Shown here: one piece after another, positions 35,411 through 43,117 of the stretch
Layout of the letters: each line of letters opens with the position of its first letter
Numbering within the stretch: the first letter of the stretch is position 1
Assembly (NCBI GenBank): GCA_036001465.1
Contig: DASYUH010000066.1
Span: forward strand, 1-57,364
Reading direction: 5' to 3'
DNA: 57,364 nucleotides
DNA from: Candidatus Polarisedimenticolia bacterium
Lineage (GTDB): Bacteria > Acidobacteriota > Polarisedimenticolia > Gp22-AA2
Notes under the pieces: model-generated
The model's database searches: none
What the model was told of the DNA's origin: nothing
What the model saw: only the letters and a program-made list of their open reading frames with translations
Program-made: the position numbers and the translations under genes

Positions 35411-35833
35411 CTATCTTGATGGACGCTTCCGGGGGGCCGGCTGTCCCCCGGCGCGCCGCGCCGGCGCCCGCGTCTTCTTCTTCGGGCTCATCGAGCCCGG
35501 ACGAGCGTGCCGCGGCTGGTAGACGCCGATCTTCCCGCCGCCCGGGAGCGGAATCTGCGTGAGCAGCCCCCATCCCAGGCTCTGCACCGGAGCGCAGGCG
35601 ATCCCCTGCTTCTTCATGTCCGCGGTCAGCGCCTTGACGTCGTCGCACATCAGGAAGAACTCGTGAACGTCGTTCTCGTCGGAAGGATGGACCGCCACCT
35701 CCGCCGGCGGCAGCCCGAAGATCAGCCAGCCGTCGCCCACGTCGACGTGCGGCAGCCCGAGCACGTCGCGCAGCATGGCGCGGTCGGCGTCGGGGTCCTT
35801 GCTGTAAATGATCGAATGCGCGCCGATGATCAT
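35411..35833 (-). CDS. VOC (glyoxalase/dioxygenase fold) protein
   Basis: The 140-residue protein is one VOC module: SIIYSKDPDADRAMLRDVLG, then WLIFGLPPAEVAVHPSDEND and VHEFFLMCDDVKALTADMKK, with PGGGKIGVYQPRH near the end. A Lys/Arg/Pro-rich tail of about 25 residues follows and is not part of the fold. VOC proteins bind a metal and act on small molecules or bind drugs; which applies here is unknown. AAAGGAGGAG precedes ATG 35833. Its start overlaps the ada stop by four bases, so it is coupled to the DNA-repair gene. Confidence 0.82.
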   Translation of the reverse strand: MIIGAHSIIYSKDPDADRAMLRDVLGLPHVDVGDGWLIFGLPPAEVAVHPSDENDVHEFFLMCDDVKALTADMKKQGIACAPVQSLGWGLLTQIPLPGGGKIGVYQPRHARPGSMSPKKKTRAPARRAGGQPAPRKRPSR

Positions 35834-36876
35834 GATCTCCTCCTTTCCAGATCGAGCAGATACTGCTTCCGCCACAGGCCGCCGCCGTAGCCGCACAGGT
35901 GTCCGTCCTTGTTCACGATGCGGTGGCACGGGATCACGATGGCAATGCGATTGAGGCCGTTCGCCCGCCCCACCGCGCGGACCGCCCGGGGCTGTCCCAC
36001 CGCGGCCGCCATCTCTTCGTAGGAGCGCGTCTCCCCGTACGGGACGGCGAGCAGCTGCGTCCAGACCCGCCCCTGAAAGGGGGTCCCGGGATAGGTCAGC
36101 GGAACCGAGAACCGGCGCAGCGAACCGGCGAAATACGAGGCCATCTCCTCCTGGAGCCGATCCAGGTGCGCGTTCGAACCGGGGATGACCGGCGCCCCGA
36201 ACACCCGGCGCACGGAGCCGATCTGCGCCTCGAGCATCCTCCGGTCGGTGTACTCGACCAGGCAGACGCCCGCGGCCGTCGCTCCGGCCACCAGGGGGCC
36301 GAGGGGGCTCTTCATCCAGGCGAGGAGCACGCACTCCTTCTCGCGGGAAGCGCCGGGCGGGCTGCCGAACGCCCGGGCGAACGCCTCGCGAAACCCGCTG
36401 TGCGAATCGTAGCCGCTCTCGTACACGGCGTCGTCGATCTCCCCCCCCTCCCGGATGAAGCTCAGGGCGCCGGTCAGCCGCCGGGAGCGCGCGTAGGCGT
36501 GGAAGGTCATGCCATAGCGGCTGAGGAAATAGCGCCTCACCGTCCCCGGGTCGACACCCCGGAAGCGCAGGTCGGCCTCGGACAGCCGCTTCGACGGATG
36601 GTCCTCGACCGCCGCGATCAGCTCGGCGGCCCAGGCCGGCTGGTCGTCCAGCGCCAGGGGGAGGCACCGCCTGCAGGGGCGGTAGCCGGCGGCGAGCGCG
36701 CGCCCGGCGCTCGCGAAGTACTCGACGTTCTTCGGGAGCGGTTTTCGCGCCGGGCAGGTCGGCCGGCAGAAGATCCCGGTCGTGCGCACGCCCAGGAAGA
36801 AAACGCCGTTGTAGGAAGCGTCCCGCCGGAGGTAGGCCCGCTCCATCTCGGCCGGCGGCGGCATCAGCGTGTTCAT
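35830..36876 (-). CDS. ada: Ada: bifunctional DNA alkylation repair methyltransferase and transcription activator
   Basis: The 348-residue protein has the full Ada layout. The N-terminal zinc domain contains GIFCRPTCPARKP and YRPCRRCLP, with Cys37, 41, 68 and 71 matching E. coli Cys38, 42, 69 and 72; Cys37 would accept methyl from phosphotriesters. An AraC-type helix-turn-helix follows (about 85-175). The O6-methylguanine transferase domain contains RAVGRANGLNRIAIVIPCHR with acceptor Cys317. It repairs methylated DNA and, once methylated, activates the ada regulon. The VOC gene downstream is in the same operon. Confidence 0.94.
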   Translation of the reverse strand: MNTLMPPPAEMERAYLRRDASYNGVFFLGVRTTGIFCRPTCPARKPLPKNVEYFASAGRALAAGYRPCRRCLPLALDDQPAWAAELIAAVEDHPSKRLSEADLRFRGVDPGTVRRYFLSRYGMTFHAYARSRRLTGALSFIREGGEIDDAVYESGYDSHSGFREAFARAFGSPPGASREKECVLLAWMKSPLGPLVAGATAAGVCLVEYTDRRMLEAQIGSVRRVFGAPVIPGSNAHLDRLQEEMASYFAGSLRRFSVPLTYPGTPFQGRVWTQLLAVPYGETRSYEEMAAAVGQPRAVRAVGRANGLNRIAIVIPCHRIVNKDGHLCGYGGGLWRKQYLLDLERRRS

Positions 36877-36946
36877 TGGCGGAGTCTACCCGAGGGGGCC
36901 GCATCGATCCACCGAAGATCGGGCGTGGATGTCGCGGCGCGGCCGT

Positions 36947-37693
36947 CTAGCGGGCGGCCATGCAGGATCGAACCGTCGCCAGGGAGCGGTGATCCGCGCG
37001 CGCCAGGCAGTCCAGGAAATCCCGCCGGAGCGGCTCGAACTCGGGTCCGCAGAAATCCCGGAGGAGAGGCATCCGCTCGAAACGGGAGCTCCAGGCTTCG
37101 AGGACGTCCGCCCGGGCCGGTCCCGCGAACGAAAGCTCCAGGTCCTCGACAGTGAACTCCCGGGTCACCGTGAATCCGGACGTCTTCAGATGGCTCGGCA
37201 GCCTTCCGCCCATGTGAAAGTCATAGCGGCCCGCGGCAAACGCGTCGGCGGCGTAGGCCTCGAGGAGCGATCGGGTGCGGTCGCCGAGCGGCTCGTGCCC
37301 GAACAGGTTGTCGATCTCGGTGAGCGCGATCCAGCCGCCGGGCCTTAGACGTCTCCGCCAGGACGCGAGGACCGGGGGCAGATCGGGGAAATAGGCGGCG
37401 GCGAAGCTGGACCAGATGCCGTCCGCCGTGACGTCGAGGCCGGAGAGGGTTTGCAGATTGCTTCGATGAAACTCCGCGCCCGCGAGGCGCCTCGCCCGCG
37501 CCCGGCTCAGGAGCTCCTCGTTCCCGTCGACGCCGATCACACGCGCGCCCCGGGCCTCGAGCTCCGCCGCCTGATCCCCCACCCCGCAGCCGAGGTCCAG
37601 GACGGTCTGCCCGCCGAGAGGGGGCAGGGCCTCGAAGATGCGCGGCCAGGCGCGCCAGACCGCCTGCCGCCGGTATCCGCTGGCGAGACTCAT
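36947..37693 (-). CDS. Class I SAM-dependent methyltransferase
   Basis: The 248-residue protein shows motif I VLDLGCGVGDQAAELEARG, the acidic RVIGVDGNEELLSRA, a motif II region with WSSFAAAYFPDLPPVLASWR and RPGGWIALTEIDNLFG. The C-terminal 100 residues are helical. It resembles generic methyltransferase domain 11/25 enzymes; substrate unknown. I start at ATG 37693 (MSLASGYRR); the longer frame to 37753 overlaps the cupin gene and is not domain-like. Confidence 0.85.
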   Translation of the reverse strand: MSLASGYRRQAVWRAWPRIFEALPPLGGQTVLDLGCGVGDQAAELEARGARVIGVDGNEELLSRARARRLAGAEFHRSNLQTLSGLDVTADGIWSSFAAAYFPDLPPVLASWRRRLRPGGWIALTEIDNLFGHEPLGDRTRSLLEAYAADAFAAGRYDFHMGGRLPSHLKTSGFTVTREFTVEDLELSFAGPARADVLEAWSSRFERMPLLRDFCGPEFEPLRRDFLDCLARADHRSLATVRSCMAAR

Positions 37694-37703
37694 GCGGCGG
37701 GTC

Positions 37704-38066
37704 TTACCCGCGGCGCTGCGGCGGCTCGTACGCCTTGCCGGGAGTGCCCCCAAGGGCGAGGATCGTCACGCCGCGCGGGCCGGGGGTGATCTTTCTCTTC
37801 TGCCCTGCGCCCACGCGCGCCAGGGTGCCCGGCACGAGATCCCAGGTCTCCCCGCCGGCGACGAGCTTCCCGTTGCCCTCGAGCACGACGTAGACCTCTT
37901 CCTGGCCGTCCTTCGCGTGATCGTGGTCCGGGTAGTCCGGCCAGCCGGAGGGCAGCTTGAGGAGGTTCATCCCCCAGGCCGTCACGCCGAGACCCCGGCC
38001 GGCGTAGAGGAACTGGCCGTGATAGCTCTCGAGCTCGTCGAAGCGCTTCACCGTCACGTCGACCAT
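37704..38066 (-). CDS. Cupin-domain protein
   Basis: The 120-residue protein is a single small cupin. The first motif is in DYPDHDHAKDGQEEVYVVLE (His, His, Glu metal ligands) and the second in GGETWDLVPGTLARVGAG. Such proteins are metal-dependent isomerases, dioxygenases or sensors; this one lacks other domains. It lies 4 bases after the S41 peptidase gene and 10 before the methyltransferase, suggesting one transcript. Confidence 0.85.
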   Translation of the reverse strand: MVDVTVKRFDELESYHGQFLYAGRGLGVTAWGMNLLKLPSGWPDYPDHDHAKDGQEEVYVVLEGNGKLVAGGETWDLVPGTLARVGAGQKRKITPGPRGVTILALGGTPGKAYEPPQRRG

Positions 38067-38070
38067 CGTG

Positions 38071-39456
38071 TCACCTCTTCCACTCGATGGGGAAAAATGT
38101 GCCCGCCTTCACGGGATCGATCGTGACGCCGCAGAGCGACGCCGCGCGTGACATCACGGGGTCGCGCCCGGCCGCCAGGTCCGCCCCGGTGGGAAGGAGG
38201 ACCTCGTCCGGCGTGACGCCGGTTTTTTCGAGGCTCTTCCCGTCGGCCATGATGATGTCCGCGATCGTGATGCTCGCCCCGAAGAAGATTCCCGAGTTGT
38301 CGCCGATCATGTGGCTGTAGGTTCGCGACATCATCACGGCACCGGCGGTCCGGTCGCCGAGGACCTTGGCCCGTCCCGTCAGCTGCATCACACGCGCGAA
38401 CAGCTCAGAAGCCGAGGCGGATCCGCCATCGACGAGCACGACCAGCGTTCCCTTGTAGACGTCCCCCGCCTTTCTCGCCGCCACGGGCTTCATCCTCTCC
38501 CGGCTCTTGACGTCTCCGATCGGCACGTCGTCTCCCGCGAACGCGCCCACCAGTCTCTCGAGCGTCTCGACGGCGCCTCCGCCGTTGCCGCGGAGGTCAA
38601 GGATGGTCGCCTTGCGGGCCCTGACCTTCTTCATGCTGACCTCGATCTCGGCGGCGTCCAGATCGAAGGCGGGCATCTTCCAGATCACGAGGTCGTCGCC
38701 AAATTCCATGAAGCGATGTCGCGCCAGGTACGCCTCGTCCTGCAGCTCTCGGATGTAGTCACCGAGGTCTCCCGATTTCGTCAGGCGCATGACCCGGTTC
38801 TTCTCCTCGATCTTGGCCTCGAAATCAATCTTGCGCTCCGGGCCGTCCGGGCTCTGGACGACAAGCGGTATCGAGACGCGGGGCGAGAGGACCCGGTAGA
38901 CGTAGCTCAGGCCCCAGGCGCTCTTTCGCGTCGCCGGATGCCCGTCGAGGGAGACAAGAAGATCCCCCCGCTTCAGCCCCTTCACGGCGCCGTCGGTCCC
39001 TTCCTGGACGGCCGTGACATAGCAGCGATCGCCGATCGCCTGCATGCGCCATCCGAACTGCACCTGCGCGGCCCTCCCGGGGGGGATGAACGAGGTATGC
39101 GAGTCGTCGAGCTGCAGCAGGGGACGGGCCACCGCCGCGAACAGCTGCGAGATCGAAGTCGCCTGGGCGATCTTGTCGCCGGCGGTCTGGAAGGCCTCGT
39201 CGAGACGGAGTCCATGGTACTCGGTGCTGTAGTAAAACTTCTCGAGGTCGTCCCGGACGATCCGGAGCATCATCCTGGCCCGCTCGCGCTCGAACTTGCT
39301 GAGCTCCTCGGACCAGGCGGGCCGAAAGGCGGTGATCGACAGAAGAGCGACGCCGGCGAGGCCGATCGCCCGGGCGCGACGCAGGTCGACTGCCGGACGG
39401 CCGGGGAGGCCGGTCCTGGCGCCCTGGGAGACTCCTCCTGGAACGTGCGTGGCCAT
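38071..39456 (-). CDS. S41-family (C-terminal-processing-like) peptidase
   Basis: About 461 residues. An N-terminal signal anchor (AIGLAGVALLSITAFRPAWS) precedes a helical domain, a PDZ-like segment (RGDLLVSLDGHPATRKSAWG) and the S41 catalytic core with ILDLRGNGGGAVETLERLVG. The nucleophile motif GGSASASELFARVM follows, then GDRTAGAV. It should be a periplasmic protease cutting C termini or unfolded proteins; the extended N terminus resembles tricorn-like or DPP-type S41 members more than CtpA. ATG 39456 is chosen because the signal peptide follows it closely. Confidence 0.85.
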   Translation of the reverse strand: MATHVPGGVSQGARTGLPGRPAVDLRRARAIGLAGVALLSITAFRPAWSEELSKFERERARMMLRIVRDDLEKFYYSTEYHGLRLDEAFQTAGDKIAQATSISQLFAAVARPLLQLDDSHTSFIPPGRAAQVQFGWRMQAIGDRCYVTAVQEGTDGAVKGLKRGDLLVSLDGHPATRKSAWGLSYVYRVLSPRVSIPLVVQSPDGPERKIDFEAKIEEKNRVMRLTKSGDLGDYIRELQDEAYLARHRFMEFGDDLVIWKMPAFDLDAAEIEVSMKKVRARKATILDLRGNGGGAVETLERLVGAFAGDDVPIGDVKSRERMKPVAARKAGDVYKGTLVVLVDGGSASASELFARVMQLTGRAKVLGDRTAGAVMMSRTYSHMIGDNSGIFFGASITIADIIMADGKSLEKTGVTPDEVLLPTGADLAAGRDPVMSRAASLCGVTIDPVKAGTFFPIEWKR

Positions 39457-39500
39457 GCGGTTCGGGTTCGAGCCCGCATGATAACGCAATCGTCCGAGGG

Positions 39501-40409
39501 TCACAAGGATCGGGACGCCCCGTGTAGGGACACCCCGGGGTGCCTCAGCCTCTCGCGGCCGAGAAGCGCCAGGGCGACGCCGCCCAGGATCAGGATCGAA
39601 GCCAGGGCGAGACGGAGCGATACGGTCTCGGAGAGGAAGACGACGCCGGCGACGGCGGTCAGAACCGGGACCGGAAGCTGGACGAAGGCGGCGCGGGTGG
39701 CGGTGAGCCCGGTCAGGGCGGCATACCAGAGGACGTAGCCGCCGCCGGACGCCAGGACGCCGGAGGCGATCGCGAGAAGCGCCCCGGCCGGCGTGACGTG
39801 GACCTGGCGGAGGAGGACGAGGCTGACCAGGAGCGCCGGCGGCACGGCGCGCGTGAAGTTGCCGGCGGTCTCGAGCAGCGGGTTGGCCGTGCCCCGGCCC
39901 CGCAGGGAATAGATCCCCCAGGACATCCCGGCGATCGCCATGAGCGCCGACCCCGCGGCGGACGGCGCCCGCAGGCCCGGGAACACGAGGTACACCAGGC
40001 CGCCCAGCGCGAGCGCCAGGCCGAGCCATTGCAGCGGATGGGGCCGCTCGCCCGATCGAATCGCGGCCACCATCATGGTGGCCTGCACCGATCCGAACAG
40101 GACGAGGGCCCCGGTGCCGGCGCCCAGGCTCAGGTAGGCGAAGGAGAAGGGGACGGAGTACAGGAAGAGCAGGATGGCCGACGTCCATGTTCCTCCGAGA
40201 GGGAAGGTGCGGCTCCGGCGGACGCGGGCGAACACCATCAGCGCGACGGCCCCGCAGGCCAGCCGGATGGTCGAGAAGGTCGCGGGGTCGATCGACTCCC
40301 GGCCGAGCGCCCGCCTGCAGAGAATCGAATTGGCGGCGAACGCGATCAGCGCGAGCGACGCGCAGGCGATCGTGCCGGCCCGCGTCCGGGGGATCGCCGC
40401 GGTCGTCAC
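39501..40409 (-). CDS. EamA/DMT-family transporter
   Basis: About 302 residues with ten predicted membrane helices in two EamA repeats: ACASLALIAFAANSILCRRA with STIRLACGAVALMVFARV in the first, ALLAIASGVLASGGGYVLWY with PVPVLTAVAGVVFLSE in the second. It probably exports an amino acid or metabolite. The GTG at 40409 (VTTAAIPRTRAG) is the likely start; the longer frame overlaps the selenoprotein gene by 86 bases. It follows the selenoprotein gene by ten bases. Confidence 0.82.
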   Translation of the reverse strand: MTTAAIPRTRAGTIACASLALIAFAANSILCRRALGRESIDPATFSTIRLACGAVALMVFARVRRSRTFPLGGTWTSAILLFLYSVPFSFAYLSLGAGTGALVLFGSVQATMMVAAIRSGERPHPLQWLGLALALGGLVYLVFPGLRAPSAAGSALMAIAGMSWGIYSLRGRGTANPLLETAGNFTRAVPPALLVSLVLLRQVHVTPAGALLAIASGVLASGGGYVLWYAALTGLTATRAAFVQLPVPVLTAVAGVVFLSETVSLRLALASILILGGVALALLGRERLRHPGVSLHGASRSL

Positions 40410-40419
40410 GCCCGCGCGG

Positions 40420-42267
40420 TCACCGGAGAAGCCGGGCGAGGGCCGCCTCGGCGTCGGCGTGCAGGGTCGGCGGGGCGCCGTAGTACGCCGCCACGGTCCG
40501 TCCATCGCCGCCGAACAGGAACAGCGTCGGGACCGCGCTCACGTCGCCGAAGGCGCGGCCCAGATCCGGCGTGCCGATCGTCCAGACGATCGGCAGCTTC
40601 AGGTCGGCGGCGATCCTGCGGATCTCCGGCTCTTCGGAATGAACCGCGACGGCCAGCACCTCCAGGCGGTCGCCGTGGCGCCGCTTCAGCTCGCCCAGCC
40701 AGCCGAGCGTGCTCCGGCAGGGCGGGCACCAGGTCGCCCAGAACTCCACCAGAACGGGGCGTCCGGCGAGATCGGCGCGCGTCAGGGCGCGCCCGTCGAG
40801 ATCCGTGATGGCCAGATCCGGCAACTCCGCCAGCGCCGCGGGTTGCGCGGGAGCGGCCTGCGCGCGGGCGCTCTCCTTCCGGCCCTCGAGGATGAGGGTG
40901 ATCATCCGGGCCAGGTCGGCACGGAAGCGATCGTGGCTGGCGGCGCTCTTGAAGGGTGTGTACCGGCCGCCCCCCTCCGTCTCCCCCTTGCCGTAGAAGC
41001 CGAAATCGCTCGGGGTCGCGACCAGCACGTCGTCCACGAAGATCGCGGGGTAGCGGGTCACCCCGAGGCTCTTCGCCAGCTTCGAGTCGCCGTAATTCTC
41101 CTCCACGAAACGCACCTTGCCGTCGAATTCCGAAACCACGCCCTGCGCCAGCAGACCTGCCGGGTCGGAGAGGTTTCAGGTGTACGGCCAGCGCACCAGC
41201 GTCACCGTGACGCGCGGGGCGGGCTCCCGCTTCGCCGGCCGCGCGGGCGCGAGGGCGGCGAAGTAACGCGGCAGCACGTCGTCGGCGATCGCCGCCGCGA
41301 CGGCGGGACCGGCCCCGGCGGCGGGGTGCGCGATGTCGGCCTGGGCTGCCTCGAAGAAAAGCCGCCCGAGGCTGTGGTCGATGCCGCCCGCCTCGAGGCG
41401 GGCGGCCAGCCCGCCGAGCCGCGCCTCCAGGGCGCCGGCGTCCGCGGGCGGCGCCGTGGCCGGGCGCAGGGGGGCGAATCGCCGCGCCGCCTCGAGGTAG
41501 CGCAACAGCGCGCCGTAACGCAGCCCGGCCTCGTCCAGCTCCCGCGCCTCCTTCAGCACGCCGCTCGCCACGATGAACTCCGTGTGCCGGTCGATCGAGA
41601 CCGGCGGCTTGTACACCGACAGGAGATCGCGCTGCAGCGCGGCGATCTCGGCGGACAGTCCGCGCACCGGCGGCGCTTTCCGGGTGGTCGGCGCCGCAAT
41701 CTGGCGGCAGAATGCGGCGAACTCCCGCTGCGCCTGCGCCGCTCCCAGGTAGAACAGACCGCTGTCCGGCGTCGTGCTCCGCCCGTACTCGAGACTGGCG
41801 TCGTAATAGACCCGCACCTGGTGGAGGACCGCCTCGCCGAGGGCGCGCACCAGCGCGGGCTGCACGCCGTCGAACGAGGCCGGCGAGGGACCGCGGAGAT
41901 CGTCGCGCAGCACCCGCCCCATGCGGGCCCACTCCGCCTCGAACCCGGAGGCGTCGGTACGCAGGCCGGGCGGGCGGGTCCTGAGGTACTCCCACGCCGA
42001 CAGGTTCTCCCGCGTGGCCGCGAGCCGCTGCAACGCCAGGAGCCGCCGCCCGTCGCGCAGGGCTTCTTCCGTGCGCTCCATGGCCGGGCCGGTCGCCTCC
42101 TTGACCTGGTTCCACATCTCGTCCGTGGAGGTCATGCCGCTCTGATAGGCGGACCAGCGGGCGATCTCGGCGTCGACCGGGTCCGGCGAGGCGGCCTCCG
42201 GAGCCGGGAGCGTGCATGCGAACACCGCCGCGAACGCGGCGACAACCAGCCTGCATGTGTCGATCAT
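40420..42267 (-). CDS. Exported double-thioredoxin-fold protein, probable selenoprotein (TGA read as Sec364)
   Basis: A continuous 615-codon frame is interrupted only by TGA at 41176-41178 (codon 364). Residues 1-25 are a signal peptide (VVAAFAAVFACTLPAPEAAS). Residues 25-345 are helical and not assigned. A first thioredoxin fold follows: strand VTVTLVRWPYT, then the TGA, NLSDPAGLLAQGV, and LGVTRYPAIFVDD (cis-Pro407). The TGA therefore sits at the redox-active position, giving Thr-Sec-Asn-Leu-Ser. After a linker comes a second, TlpA-like domain with VEFWATWCPPCRST (Cys514, Cys517). A SECIS-like hairpin follows the TGA. If the TGA were a true stop, the first thioredoxin domain would be cut after its first strand and the second would have no signal peptide. 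A periplasmic selenol/thiol oxidoreductase is inferred. Confidence 0.82.
41148..41178 (-). promoter_or_regulatory. Candidate bacterial SECIS element of the double-thioredoxin gene
   Basis: After the TGA (41178-41176 on the minus strand), CCGGC pairs with GCTGG (41163-41159 with 41152-41148, one G-U pair) around the loop AGGTCT. Counting U of UGA as 1, the loop occupies 21-26. The ten bases GCAGGUCUGC at 19-28 are the same as I recall for E. coli fdhF, at the same distance. A lower stem TCCGA (positions 10-14) with TCGGA (46-50) is also possible. This is a stronger match than the element at 8222. Confidence 0.8.
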
Positions 42268-42369
42268 GGGGGACTCGTGACCTGGAATCGAAGGGCCCTT
42301 CCCCAGGCAGGTGGGGAGAGGGATCACGCGAAGTGACCGCGCTATGCTATACCAGAAGCGGCCCGGTAC

Positions 42370-42903
42370 ATGACCAGGAACAGGCGCGTGAAGGCGGAAC
42401 GTCCCAGGCGGGGCGCCCCCTCGGTGGCGGGGGCCGCGCTGGCCCGCGTCCGGACGATCTGCCTCGCCCTGCCCGAAACGCACGAGAAGGAGGCCTGGGG
42501 CGCGCCGACGTTTCGCGTCCGCGGCAGGCTGTTCGCGATGTTCGTGGACGATCATCATGGCGACGGGCGGCTGGCCGTCTGGTGCGCTGCGCCGCCGGTC
42601 GCCCAGGAGGCGCTGGTCGCCGCGGAGCCGGATCACTTCTTCGTCCCGCCGTACGTCGGGACCCAGGGCTGGGTCGGCGTTCGCCTCGACACCGGGCTTG
42701 CATGGGACGTCATCGCACAACGCCTCGAGACGGCCCACGGCGTCTCGATGTCGAAGGGGAAGGTCAGCGGACGGGTCCGCAGGGCGGGTGCGGCCGTTCC
42801 AGGGCCTCCGCCAGCCGCAGCTCGGGCCGGTCGTGGGGAACGAAACCTTCCCAGAACCACGGCAGGCAGGTCTCGCCTAGGAGCGCGTCGGCGAGATACT
42901 TGA
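42370..42903 (+). CDS. MmcQ/YjbR-family protein with altered C terminus
   Basis: Residues 25-120 match the YjbR (CyaY-like fold) family: VRTICLALPETHEKEAWGAP, TFRVRGRLFAMFVDDHH, then FFVPPYVGTQGWVGVRLDTG and WDVIAQRLETAH. YjbR proteins are small DNA-binding-like proteins of unclear role. After about residue 125 the sequence becomes Arg/Ala/Pro-rich and overlaps the minus-strand remnant at 42764-43058. The natural last 20 residues seem to have been replaced at a junction near 42735-42760. TATGCTATAC at 42341-42350 may be its -10 region. Confidence 0.7.
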   Translation: MTRNRRVKAERPRRGAPSVAGAALARVRTICLALPETHEKEAWGAPTFRVRGRLFAMFVDDHHGDGRLAVWCAAPPVAQEALVAAEPDHFFVPPYVGTQGWVGVRLDTGLAWDVIAQRLETAHGVSMSKGKVSGRVRRAGAAVPGPPPAAARAGRGERNLPRTTAGRSRLGARRRDT

Positions 42904-43058
42904 AGATCCCTTCCGGCCTGCATCAGGCGGGTCACGACGGCATCGACCTGCGACGGATCGATCCCCGCGCCGTCGAGGCGCCGGATCGCGGGGGGCGCGG
43001 AGGCGCAGCCGACCAGCAGGAGCGCCAGGGGGACGCCGAGAGCCCCGCATTTGGCCCC
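42764..43058 (-). pseudogene. Lipoprotein gene remnant (serine-hydrolase-like N terminus joined to a foreign frame)
   Basis: From the palindrome downward the minus strand reads a lipoprotein signal (LGVPLALLLVGCAS, lipobox VGC) without a start codon. IRRLDGAGIDPSQVDAVVTR follows, resembling the opening of class C beta-lactamase-like hydrolases. At LMQAGR the frame is lost, and another frame continues IFKYLADALLGETCLPWFWE to a stop at 42764. A deletion has removed everything between. The start codon region was replaced by the palindromic repeat at 43059. The family of the C-terminal piece is uncertain. Confidence 0.5.
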
Positions 43059-43112
43059 AGGAGTGTGTCCGAGTATTCGGCCGGGCCCGGCCCAATACTC
43101 GGACACACTCCT
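43059..43112. repeat. 54-bp near-perfect palindrome of the TAGGAG repeat family
   Basis: AGGAGTGTGTCCGAGTATT (43059-43077) and its exact reverse complement (43094-43112) flank GGCCGGGCCCGGCC, itself palindromic, with a single C/C mismatch on the axis side of each arm. The right half, on the minus strand, is close to the single copy at 48571-48599 (25 of 29 positions). The element lies between the 3' end of the TPR gene and the lipoprotein remnant. It looks like two head-to-head copies of a short mobile or REP-like repeat. As RNA it would form a very stable hairpin and could end transcription from either side. Confidence 0.8.
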
Positions 43113-43117
43113 AAGCG

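Noticed and set aside
43059-43112. Simple rho-independent terminator
   Set aside because: It has no T-run on either strand, and its half-sequence recurs elsewhere as a single copy at gene ends. It is better described as a repeat, though it could still stop transcription.
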